A stretch of 64,000 nucleotides of DNA, from assembly GCA_021229015.1 (NCBI GenBank), contig CM037777.1:62170369-62234368 (forward strand), given 5' to 3'. Origin of the DNA: Solen grandis. Its lineage: Eukaryota > Mollusca > Bivalvia > Adapedonta > Solenidae. The position numbers and the translations under genes were made by a program. The notes under the pieces were generated by a model that did not search any database, had not been told where the DNA came from, and was given only the letters and a program-made list of their open reading frames with translations. Below, piece after piece: positions 25,235-35,817 of this stretch; positions within the stretch are counted from its first letter, which is position 1; every line of letters begins with the position of its first letter.

Positions 25235-25924
25235 GTTAGCTATTTAGCAGCAATTTAGTATGAGTATGGTGCCCCTCGTTGGACACACTGTCAATATTAT
25301 CCCTTGTTTATTGATGGGAACAACTACCCTTATGTAACATAGTGGCCAGACATGCAATGTTAACTCCATGATTCAGCGACCAGTGTCAATGATTCATCAT
25401 GTTGTGGTCTGCCATTAGGACTCCATTAGGAAGTACTTGTCTCCAGTTTTAGGACCCACGTTAATACTTAACAGCTTTTCTGATGGTCAAGTTTGGGCAT
25501 AGGACTTTTCTTTAATACCCTGGATTCACTGAAGCATGTAAGAATCATGCCTGTCAAGTCCTATCATGTCCAGTCCCAATCCATCATTTCTTGTCCTGCG
25601 TTCACATGGCATGAAGACATGATGCAGAGGGTATTAATCGCCTTTAGTAATAGTTAGAGTTTAAAAAGGGATTTAGGTTTTCAAATTTTTAGTAACCATG
25701 GTCCAGTTACACTAGACTAGTTGTAGATAAATAACAGATTGGAAGGTTGGGAGTTTGATCCTGTCTTTGTACTGTATAATGGAAGTCTTGACTGTGAGAG
25801 GTATAACTCTTTGTTGTAATAACATGTTGTCATGTGTGAATAGGGATACTGTAAAACTGAAGGGGTTGCAAGAAAAGACCGTATGAAAAAAAGATTTTCC
25901 AACATCGCTATTTTTCATCACATT

Positions 25925-25990
25925 TTTTTGTTTGTTTATTGGGTTTAACGTCACACCGACAATATTTCAGTCATTTGGAAGATGATGGGC
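25925..25990 (-). mobile_element. SINE 3' end fragment, reverse
   Basis: TTTGTTTGTTTATTGGGTTTA then CGTCACACCGACAATATTTC then AGTCATTTGGA: the tail and end of the common SINE body. Confidence 0.75.
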
Positions 25991-26589
25991 AACCACTTTT
26001 TGTTAGACAACTCTGACAGAAACATTCATAACATTTACAGATTTCTCTGTCCAGTAAGTGTTCAGATTCATGGCATTTATTTGCTCCCTAAAATCAAGAT
26101 ACTTCAGAACAATCTTTTTTTTATAATTCTCAGACACTCAAAGAATTGACCCCCTATTATTGGATTTATTATTATTTTCAACATTGCTATTTTTAGTAAC
26201 ATTTACAGATTTTTCTGTTAGGTTAGTGAGAATGGTATATATATTCACGCTTTTTCCCCCATTAGAGTCAATATATTCTAGAACAGTCTTTGCTATAATT
26301 CGCAGACATGTCAAACTTAAATTGATCAGAACCTGTCAAGAGTCAGTCCTTTATTATCGGACCTTGATAGATTTTGTTCTGTCTTGATTTAGACGTGATA
26401 TGATTCAGACAGCATACTGTCCCCAAAGCTGGTGCTGTTTTCAATATGGGACGTCATGACGTATGAGGCAGCTGATGAATCAAAATCTTTATTCAGCTTT
26501 TAGCAAAATAGTTGAATTTAAAGCATTTAAGATTTGCTGTAATCAGTTTTCTGCATATTATTAATTCTGGAATTTAAATCTGTCTGTTT

Positions 26590-26770
26590 ACAGTGATTGG
26601 GAAGATGGTTCTTACAACTTAAACTTATCCCTCTCCACAGTTCCTGGGTGGGATCAGTACTTTTGGCCTGGGAAGGTCATGAAAAATCCTTGCCCCAACA
26701 GGGTTCAAACCCACAACCTTCAGATTCCCAGTCTGGTATGTTACCACTGGACCACGGCGCCCGAGTCAAA
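26590..26770 (-). mobile_element. tRNA-derived SINE, third family, reverse
   Basis: TTCCTGGGTGGGATCAGTAC, then AACAGGGTTCAAACCCACAA (B box reverse), then TTACCACTGGACCACGGCGC (A box reverse). The same layout is at 53625-53770 and 57495-57620. Confidence 0.75.
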
Positions 26771-26999
26771 TTATGTCAGATTTTCTTCTCTCAGCAATAA
26801 GTATATTAGATACAGTAACGATAGTCAGGCTTTCTTCTCTTATGAAGATCTTTGTTTGATTACTTAGTAGCAAAACCCTACTGTTATCAGTAGTGATTGA
26901 ATAGAATTTCCTTATAATGACTCAATGACTCAAAACACGCTTCACTTTGGTAAAATGTTGAGTAAATTATTTCGTATTTTCAAATGATTTTAGATTTTT

Positions 27000-29231
27000 A
27001 GCTCACCAGAGCAAAGCTCAGGGTGAGCTATTGTGATCCCGTGAGTGTCCGTCTTGCGTCGTCAACAATTTTTAGCTTGACTATTCGGAGAATATGAGAG
27101 CTATTCTACTCGCCCCGGCGTCAGCGTCGGCGTCTGCGTTGGCGTTGGCAGTCATATCTAGTCATCTAAGAAACCAGTAGGTGTATTGCAATCAAACTTC
27201 ACACAAGTCTTTCTAGGCACAAAACAAACCTAGAGAACCAAGAGGGACAACTCTTGATTGAATTTTACTCATATTATGGACCTTTTTGGTTAAATTTTTG
27301 AATTTGACTCAATTATGGGCCTTTTTCAACTTAGAAATTTTTAACATTTTTGGTTAAAGTTTTTCTGCAACTAAGTTAATATCATTACTCAGTAAGCACT
27401 TGGTGTATTGGATTTAAACTTCACACAAGTCTTCCTAAGCATGAAATGGACCTGCAGAACCAAGATGGACAACACTTGCTAGAAATTTACTCAAATTATG
27501 GGCCTTTTTCAACTTAAAAATTTGCGTTAACATTTTTGGTTAAAGTTTTTCTGCAACTAAGTTAATATCATTACTCAGTAAGCACATGGTGTATTGGATT
27601 TAAACTTCACACAAGTCTTCCTAAACATGAAATGGACCTGCAGAACCAAGATGAACAACTCTTGCTAGAATTTTACTTAAATTATGGGCCTTTTTCGACT
27701 TAGAAATTTGCGTTAACATTTTTGGTTAAATTAATAAGTAACCCCTTGGTTTAAACTTCAACAAGTCATCCCAGACATGAACCAAACCTGCAGAACCAAA
27801 ATTTTAATAAATTTAATTAATTAAATTAATTTTATTTTTATTAATTTTTCTTAAATTCAGTTTATGATTTTTTAAATTAAATATTAAAGTATTACAGTAT
27901 TTTATATTTAAAATTAATTTCATTAAAAAAATTTATAATTGTAATTTAATATTTAATATATAAATATCCAATTAGTTCTGCCGGTTCGTTGCATGTCTGC
28001 TAAATTGAGTCACATAAATTATTTTAATGCTGCTTTAATACAATGGTATTGCGTCACTATCAAATACCCAAATAGTCGAGCATGCTGTCTTTCGAACAGC
28101 TCTTGTTAGTGTTTACACTCTATCACCTTTGTTTCTGAAGCAATCATCTTCAAACTTTAAGACAATGTTTATGACTATAATGTCTCGATTGAGTTCGATT
28201 ATGGCTGAGATCCGTCAATTAGGTCAGGAGTTAAGCCCCTTTTCATATAAGAAAATGCCAGATTTCACTTTGTTTACACTCTAGCATCTTCATCTTTTGA
28301 GCAATCATCTTCAAACTTTATGACAATGTTTATAACCATAATGTCTCAATTGAGTTCAATAATGGCTGAGATCCGTCAATTAGATCAGGAGTTATGCCCC
28401 TTTTAATATTCAAAAAATGCTATATTTCAAGTTGTTTACACTCTAGCATCTTCATCTTTTGAGCTATCATCTTCAAACTTTTTGACAATGTTTATGACCA
28501 TAATGTCTTGATTGAGTTTGATTATGGCTGAGATCTGTCAATTAGGTCAGGAGTTAAGCCCCTTTTAATATAAAAAAATGCCAGATTTCACTTTGTTTAC
28601 ACTCTAGCATCTTCATCTTTTGAGCAATCGTCTTCAAACTTTATGGCAATGTTTATGTCCATAATGTCTCGATTGAGTTTGAATATGGCTGAGATCGGTC
28701 AATAAGGTTAGGAGTTAAGCCCCTTCCAAAAATGCCAGATTTCACTTTTTTAGCAATCATAAACTTTTGGCAATGCTTATGACCATAATGTCTCACTGAG
28801 TTTATTAAACTGAGTTGTTGATTACCCCTTTAAAAAATGCCAAATTTCTTTTTCTTCATCTTCATTTTAGCAATCATCTTCAAACTTTATGACATTGTTA
28901 ATGACAATAATGTCTTAATTGAGTTCAATTGTGGCTGAGATGGGTCATTTAGGTCAGGAGTTATGCCCCTTTTAATACAAAAAAATGCAATTTTTTGTTT
29001 ATTCTCCCAATTCATTTTTTTAACAAACTTTTTTAAACTTTAAGACAATGTTTATGCCCATAATCTGGCAATCGGGTTCAATTATGATTGATATTGACTT
29101 GTTAATTTAGGAGTTATGCCCTTTTCACCATAAAAAAAGCAAGATTTCACTTTTACACTCTAGCATCTTTATTTCTTAAGATAATCATCTTTCTCAGGTG
29201 AGGGATCAAGGGCCATCTTGGCCCTCTTGTT
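27000..29231 (+). mobile_element. Tandem-cored HINE-like element A, containing a nested element B
   Basis: 5' end AGCTCACCAGAGCAAAGCTC.. with inverted GGTGAGCT; 3' end TCAGGTGAGGGATCAAG, hairpin AGGGCCA-TCT-TGGCCCT, then CTTGTT. The internal tandem units are about 162 bp (TTGTTTACACTCTAGCATC at 28270, 28432 and 28593). Bases 27074-28107 are a separate element B inserted into it. The 5' AGCTCACC and 3' GGTGAG are subterminal inverted repeats. Non-coding. Confidence 0.82.
27074..28107 (+). mobile_element. HINE-like element B nested in element A
   Basis: 5' AGCTTGACTATTCGGAGAAT followed by a GGCGTC-type GC-rich repeat, units of about 150-220 bp sharing CACACAAGTCTTCCTAA, an AT-rich patch at 27800-27960, then AATAGTCGAGCATGCTGT, a hairpin and CTCTTGTT. 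The flanks rejoin as AACAATTTTTAGTGTTTA, identical to the unfilled element A at 62873-62880. Confidence 0.85.
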
Positions 29232-29959
29232 TAGATATGTAATCAGGCATACACAGTAGCTTCATGTATGCACGCCATAGCTTTCATGTTCAAAAGCAAT
29301 ACATTGAGTTACTGTGTGCAAACGCGATAACAAACATGGTAGCTATCACATGCAAACACGATTGTTATTGTGTGTGCATGCGATATGCCACCATAGATAT
29401 TTTTCTTTCCATAGAATCATTTTTTTTTTTTTATCTTTGAAGAATCATTACTTTAATAAGTAACTAGGTCAATGAAACTTGCACTTACTCTGAAATATCT
29501 GTGCAGCTCAATAATGTTCATCAATTTGGTCATGTAGAGAATGGCACACATCCAATTTTGTGCCATAAATTATTCACGCCAATTTGTTCTCTGTTTTAAA
29601 AGTGAGGCCCCAGAGGATAGCGTTTTGTTGCTGATGTATATTGTAAACCTTTAGAAAATATACAGGCTGGTAGACAACTAGAGAAAGTTGGTGTGGTAAA
29701 TAGATGTTTAGTAAATTGCCCCTCATTGTTACATTTGTCCCCAACATTTTTTGTTTCTCATTATTCTGCTTCCTTGGCATGTTCATCCATCTTACAGCTT
29801 TTACTCCTGGTCATCGAGCTACTAGTATCCATCTTTTGATCTACCTGGTAGTCTTGACTCCATTTATGGCACCACAGAATTATTCCTCTCCTAAGATACC
29901 CATTTACGCCTTGGCGAAGTTAAAAAAATGCGGGGTAAATTTCTTGCTAAAGGAAACTA

Positions 29960-30190
29960 GCAATGTCCTCAGTATGACTTGTACTCAGGACCTCTCGAAC
30001 CTGAAGCGCGTGTCCTTCCACTGGACCACTGCTCCACAAATATCTATCTTCCTTGTTTGATATTTTGCATGTAAGGGTAGTTCCAGGGTTGCTTAGGCCA
30101 GTGTCAGGATCATTCAATTGTGTATGATATAATGCCATTGTCTATAATGGCGTGATACTACAGTATGCAAGCACTATATCTTTCTTGTGC
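29960..30190 (+). mobile_element. SINE remnants
   Basis: A reverse tRNA-like head (TTCCACTGGACCACTGCTCC, 30016-30035) lies next to a forward common-SINE body (GTAAGGGTAGTTCCAGGGTT, CCAGTGTCAGGATCATT, GTGATACTACAGTATGCAAG). Confidence 0.55.
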
Positions 30191-31486
30191 GGAGGAATTC
30201 TCAACATACTATTTTTCAGTATGTGAAGTTAAGAAATAAAAACCTGATTTCTTGTGTCTTCAATTTGCCTGTGGTCATTTACTTTACAATTATTGAAATG
30301 GTAATTTCATTGACTAAAGTGTGATTTAAATGTCAGTCACTGGTTAATTACTACTTAATTTTCTAAGAAACACTTCTTGGACTCTGGCTCTTGAAAACAT
30401 ATTATATCATGTCAATCAACTGTGCATCAGTTTAGAGCCATGGCAAAATATAGTTCAAACTATAAGATGTACCCCACATCTTTTAAAAGCTACATCTGAA
30501 AAATTGCTCTTTTTTTCTTTGATTGACAGGTTATGTCTGGGCCAAGTATGTATTTTACAGGTGTTACAGAGTTCAGTAACATGAATCTGCCATACGTAAA
30601 AAAAAGAAAAAAAGAATCAAGATATGAAATTTCTTTTGGCTATAATTTCTGCCTTTCTCTAAAAGTCTTTTAGAAATACAATTGCTGTTAGTTAAGTATT
30701 GGAATGGAAGAAAGCACAAGAATGATCTCATGTGTTTACCTGGTGGTTGCAGCACATAGTATAAAACCATCCAGTCTGTATACTGCATAAATAATTAAAA
30801 TCTTGGATTAATATTATTTTAGTATATACTTTTTTCTTGCTTGTTGTTGTGCAATAAATACTTATGAATAATAAATGATAACAGTGTTTTGATGCTATTA
30901 TCAACAAAGAGATGAAAAAAGAGATCTGACTGAATGACAAATTGGGCCTTTTAGTCAGCAGATTAATGATAGACAAGTTATTTTTAAGGATTTGATATGG
31001 AATCCAGTTGGGGAGACTGACAAAACATCTGCCAATAACGGTTAATTAGTAGCTGGAAATCAATGTTCCAGTATTGGAGCATCTCTATTGACGGTCGTCC
31101 AAAACAAGTAATCTCACATTGGGGGCTTTTATATTGTCAATATATATCATATTGGGGTTGAAAATATCAAATTAATGGAAACATTCAACATATTATTGAC
31201 AGGAGAGAGGTAACAGTGAATTATATATGAAAATTGCTGTATCTCTTTATCATGAAAATATTACTGTAAGTGTATTTTCATATTGTGTCTTAAAATGCCC
31301 ATTAGGTCCACAATTGTTTGAGGAGAGGGAGATTGAACTTGCAAGTTTTCTTTGAATCCTTTCACTTAAAACCTAGGAAGTGCAGCTGTTCAAGGTGACA
31401 ACTTGAAATTGAATTTTGTAATTTTAAGCAGACTGATTGATACCAGTATACTTGTATTATAACTGGGTTGCCATTTTGTATTTCAG

Positions 31487-31538
31487 GTCGTGTAAGCATT
31501 CCATCAGCCTGACTGTGTGTCAACCCTACACAGACAAT
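31487..31538 (+). CDS. FRMPD: FRMPD-family exon, end of PDZ domain
   Basis: A 52-base exon: TTTCAG acceptor, one base completing a codon, then 17 codons SCKHSISLTVCQPYTDN, then a consensus GTAAGT donor in phase 0. The carried base is G, so the split codon could be AGG or CGG, giving RSCK.., as in the last helix and strand of the FRMPD3/4 PDZ domain (..RSCK-x-SI-x-LTV-x-QPY..). The other two frames are shorter or stopped. It lies on the plus strand, opposite to the FERM F2/F3 exons left of the gap, although in the protein PDZ comes before FERM. The PDZ core exon(s) that should precede it between 25234 and 31487 were not found. A different PDZ protein is possible but fits less well. Confidence 0.72.
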
Positions 31539-31659
31539 GTAAGTAGGTTCAAAAGTTTAAGATTCAGTAATGACATGCAAAACAATACTTTTCATCAGTT
31601 TACCTAGACCAGTATTTACTTTCAGATTACAAATAACATTCTCTTCCTTAATTTACATA

Positions 31660-32210
31660 GACTTTCAGTTTACATAGACTAATATACTAATCTATACTTT
31701 CAGTTTCCATAGACCAATATAACAATCTATACTTTCAGTTTACATAGACCAAAATACCAATCTGTAATTTCAGTTTACATAGACCAAAATACCAATCTGT
31801 AATTTCAGTTTACATAGACCAATATAACAATCTATAATTTCAGTTTACATAGACCAAAATACCAATCTGTAATTTTAGTTTACTTAGACCAAAACACCGT
31901 TCTTTACTCTTAGTTTCAAAGGCCATAAGACCGATCTTTACTTTCATTTTACATTGTCCATTAAACCAGTCTTGACTCTTAGTTAACGAGGGCTAGTACC
32001 CATTCCTTACTTTCAGTTGTTATATACCAATCTTTACTTTCAGTTTACATAGACATGTCTTTACATTCAGTTCACATATACTAATCTTTACTTTCAGTTA
32101 ATGTAGACTATTTAAATAAACTAATATGCCAACCTTTACTTCAAGTTTACAGAGACTAATGCATATCTTTATTTTCTGTTTACATAGAGAAATTGTTACT
32201 TTCAGTTTTT
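31660..32210. repeat. 35-bp minisatellite next to the PDZ-end exon
   Basis: TTTCAGTTTACATAGACC recurs at 31663, 31698, 31733, 31768, 31803 and 31838, exactly 35 bases apart, then decays to variants up to about 32210. It begins about 120 bases after the exon donor at 31539. Each unit contains TTTCAG, a potential decoy acceptor. Confidence 0.85.
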
Positions 32211-32394
32211 TAGGACCAATATTATGTAACCATTCTTCAGAATAAAACTTCACAAAGTTCAACCTTTAATTTACAACCTAAGTCTTTGACATAGATTAAT
32301 TTGATTAAGTCCCGCCTCCAGAAATATTAATGTATACCTTTTAATGTATCTATTAATTATTTTTGACCGTTCCCGTTGTAAAAATTGGTACTGT

Positions 32395-32612
32395 TATAGT
32401 TCCCTTGCTTGGCGCTCAGCATATAAGGTTAGTTGCAGGACTGGTTGGCCCGGCGTCAGGATAATGTGACTGGGTGTGGTATCATGCCACATGTCTACGT
32501 CGTGATACTGCAGTATGGCAGCACTACATCTGTCTCAAGTAGACATCGTCTCCAAATGACTGAAATACTGTCGGTGGGACGTAAAACCCAAACAAACAAA
32601 CAAACAATTAAT
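32395..32612 (+). mobile_element. tRNA-derived SINE, common family, head missing
   Basis: Forward copy: GTTCCCTTGCTTGGCGCTCA, GGATAATGTGACTGGGTGTG, CATCGTCTCCAAATGACTGA, then AAACCC and (AAAC)n. The tRNA head is absent. Confidence 0.88.
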
Positions 32613-33374
32613 TATTTTTAAATAATATGAACAGGATATGTTTTGCCAATCAAATGATGAAAGATAATTTTGTTCTATTATTGTTAGAGAGGTTTGTTAC
32701 AGGGTCTAGTAAGTTCATAATTTAATTCTCTGTCTTCAAACTTTGTTTTCTTGTTCATCTTTCAAGGATAAGAAGCTTGACATTTTTATAAAAGTCTTGC
32801 GTATTAGGTATTGAATTATTCATCATAAAACCTTTAAAATGTAGTAAAATACCGTTTTTTACATTCATCTGTTTCGTTAACTGAATTAATTAGAAATTCC
32901 CATTTTAACTGTCTTGTGTTTCATTAAATCATTCAAATAGTTCTATTCTTGCCTGTATTTCTTCCATCTCATCTTTTTAGATTGTAAATCACTCAGTTCC
33001 AGGATCAATGATACCTTTTTATATTGTAGTTAAAGTTTTAGGGGCAATGTCATGTTGTTTGCAAGATATAAAACTAAAGATCAAGTGACATAAAATGGCT
33101 TTAAGATGGTAGTTGAAGTCACATTGCTTTTCTGAGATATGGGATTCAATTAAAAAGAGTTTGTACATTCTTCTGGTAAAATACTATTGGCATGTAGGAA
33201 TGCAGTTTTAATGTCAGGACCTTTATTTAAATATCTTTTATTGAAGTTGAAGTGGCATATTTATAAGACAATGGATTTTTCATAGTCGGGAATACTTTGT
33301 AGACTCTGAGCTACAGAATTGTTTGCCAAGTCATCAAGATATGTCTAGATATTTAGGGTTAGGTCTGCTTAATA

Positions 33375-34283
33375 TTTTGTGATCGCTTGCTCGTTTTGCG
33401 TCTCGTTTGTCAACATTGCTTGTGAACACTCTAGAGGCCCAGTTTTGGCCCAATCTTCATGAAACTTGGTCAGATGTTGTCTACTATGATATGTCTGATG
33501 AGTTTGATGGCATGGTCAACTAGGTCCAGGTCAAATCTTAGAAAAACCTTGTGAACACTCTAGAAGCCACAGTTTTGGCCCAATCTTCATGAAACTTGGT
33601 CAGGATGTTTGTCTACATGATATCTCGGATGAGTTTGAAATTGGGTCATGTGGGGTCAAAAACTAGGTCACCAGGTCAAATCTTAGAAAAACCTTGTGAA
33701 CACTCTAGAAGCCACAGTTTTGGCCCAATCTTCATGAAACTTGGCTCACGATGTTTGTCTACATGATATCTCGGATGATGTCAAAAACTAGGTCACCAGG
33801 TCAACTCTAAGAAAAACCTTGTAAACACTCTAGAGGCCACAGTTTTGGCCCAATCTTCATTTTTCTCGATGATGGGTAAAACTAGGTCACCAGGTCAAAT
33901 CTTAGAAAAACCTTGTGAACACTCTTGAGGCCACAGTTTTAGCCAAATCTTCATGAAACTTGGTCAGGATGTTTGTCTACATGATATCTCGGATGAGTTC
34001 GAAATTGGGTCACGTGGGATCAAAAAGTAGGTCACCAGGGCAAATTTTAGAAAAATCTTGTGAACACACTAGAGGCCTACATTTTTTTCCCAGTCTTCAT
34101 TAAACTTGATATGAATGATGACTGCATGAATTCCCAGTTGAGTGCAAATTCAGGTAGGATCAAAATGTAGGCCACTTAGTCAAATGTTAGAAAAACACTT
34201 TAGATGCCAGATTTTTTGTCATTTTGCCTAACACAGCCATCTTAATCAGGTGAGCGACACAGGGCCATCTTGGCCCTCTTGTT
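33375..34283 (+). mobile_element. HINE-like element A3 with damaged 5' end
   Basis: 3' end TCAGGTGAGCGACACAGG then hairpin then CTCTTGTT, as in the other A copies. Internal units of roughly 130-150 bp share TGTGAACACTCTAGA and CCAATCTTCATGAAACTTGG. The 5' end reads TTGTGATCGCTTGCTCG, a decayed start. Confidence 0.75.
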
Positions 34284-35817
34284 ATAATAATATGGTTACA
34301 TATATTATTTAGTTTTGGTAAATTTCCTGTATTGTTTTCCCCTGAAATATCTTATTTATACTTTAAATAACTTTTCTATTAGAAGTTTATACACTACATC
34401 AAACAATATCACTTGCAATTCAGATTTTTCTTGAACCAAGGAAATATGTCTCTGTGGAAATTAAGTGCAAATGTCTTGATCCATCCAAATACATAGGGTA
34501 GCTGATGTTTCTTTAATGTGCATTGTTTATTCCCATATGCCCAAGTAGATGGAAAAAAATCTGCCCTGGAGTCTGGCTGGCGTGAGGACCCTTTTGGCTG
34601 TGAGGCAATGATTTGTCATCCTGCGCAGACAGGATAGACAATCTCAGTGGTATTAACGTATCTTGATTTGACTTAAAAATTAGAAATCCAATCACCATTA
34701 TTATATCTTGGATGCTCCTTCTGGAGAATGATATTTGTGAGAACTATGACAAAGCCATTTAATTCACATTTGCATACAGCCATCAGCTTCAGTGATACAT
34801 TCAAGGTTGGTATCCAAGTCCAAGATAGTGTGATTGGCATCTGTGTTCACATGACCCTTAGTCTAGACTGGTTCACATAAAGTCCCTATATCTTTCTAAC
34901 TACTGCAATTACTAGATAGACTGGTTTGTCATAAGGGCATTCTGATAGTTCAGTGGGTGGAAGTTAATGTCCTTTAATGCTACTTACAGGGAAATGAACC
35001 CTAATATCTATGCAATAAACATGGGTAACCAGTCAAATTACAGAATGACCTCTGCCTGTATGTTTGGCATTTCCTACCAAATTGCTGTTTCAGACATTGC
35101 AGAATCAAATATAAAGACAAGTCTCATCTGGCATGTATTTCTTGAAAGGCATTTAAATCATTTTTACATTAGCAGAAAATATGAATGTCACCATATTTTT
35201 GTGCCACCGTGTTGTTAAAGTATTTTGTGTTGTCATAGCAACAAGGGAAATGTGCCCCAGCAGTATATAACTTTGGACATATTGTCTGAACCTGCTAGGG
35301 AATGAGTCTTAATTATTTGTTGAACATTTCAGATACAATACAGAAATACCATTATATAACCCTATTTTAACATGCATTCCCATCCTCTTCTTTGTAAACA
35401 GGCAACCATTCCAGTTACTGATTTTACAAAAATGTACCCAATCTTAGTATGTATGAATGAAAATAGATTAAATATGTAATCCTTGCTTGAAATAATATCC
35501 GAAAACATGAGGTACTGTATTTGAAATTTGTTGAAAAATTACCACTTTTGACGAAGTTAATCAAATTTGTTTGGCAGCCTTAGTTTAAAGGGGTGGTGTT
35601 AAATCTGTATGTAATAGTCATACAAAGCAGGAGTTTATAGTGACTGGAAAATGTTTCCAAACCACATTCCCCTCTGCCATATAAATGCTATATAATGTCA
35701 TTGTAAAACAATTAAATCAAAACAATGCAAGGCCTTTCTAGTTATTAATAAAAAATATGTCTGATTACAAGCTTTTGCTCAGAAGATAAAAAAATATTTT
35801 ATGATTTGGTGATTTTT

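Larger units (their letters stand above)
25235..31486 (+). other. Putative FRMPD intron(s); PDZ core exon not found
   Basis: Holds SINE pieces (25925-25990, 26590-26770, 29960-30190) and the nested elements at 27000-29231. The PDZ core expected here in an FRMPD gene was not recognised. One open block at 30529-30674 follows a good acceptor (TTTGATTGACAG) but matches nothing I know. Confidence 0.5.

Noticed and set aside
29704..30060. Plus-strand open frame of 118 codons
   Set aside because: Its 3' half is the reverse tRNA head of a SINE; nothing family-like in the rest.
34528..34645. Possible exon near a GC-richer patch (plus-strand reading with WREDPFG; minus-strand CCTGTCTGCGCAG acceptor)
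   Set aside because: Neither strand has both a sound acceptor and donor, and no protein family is recognised.
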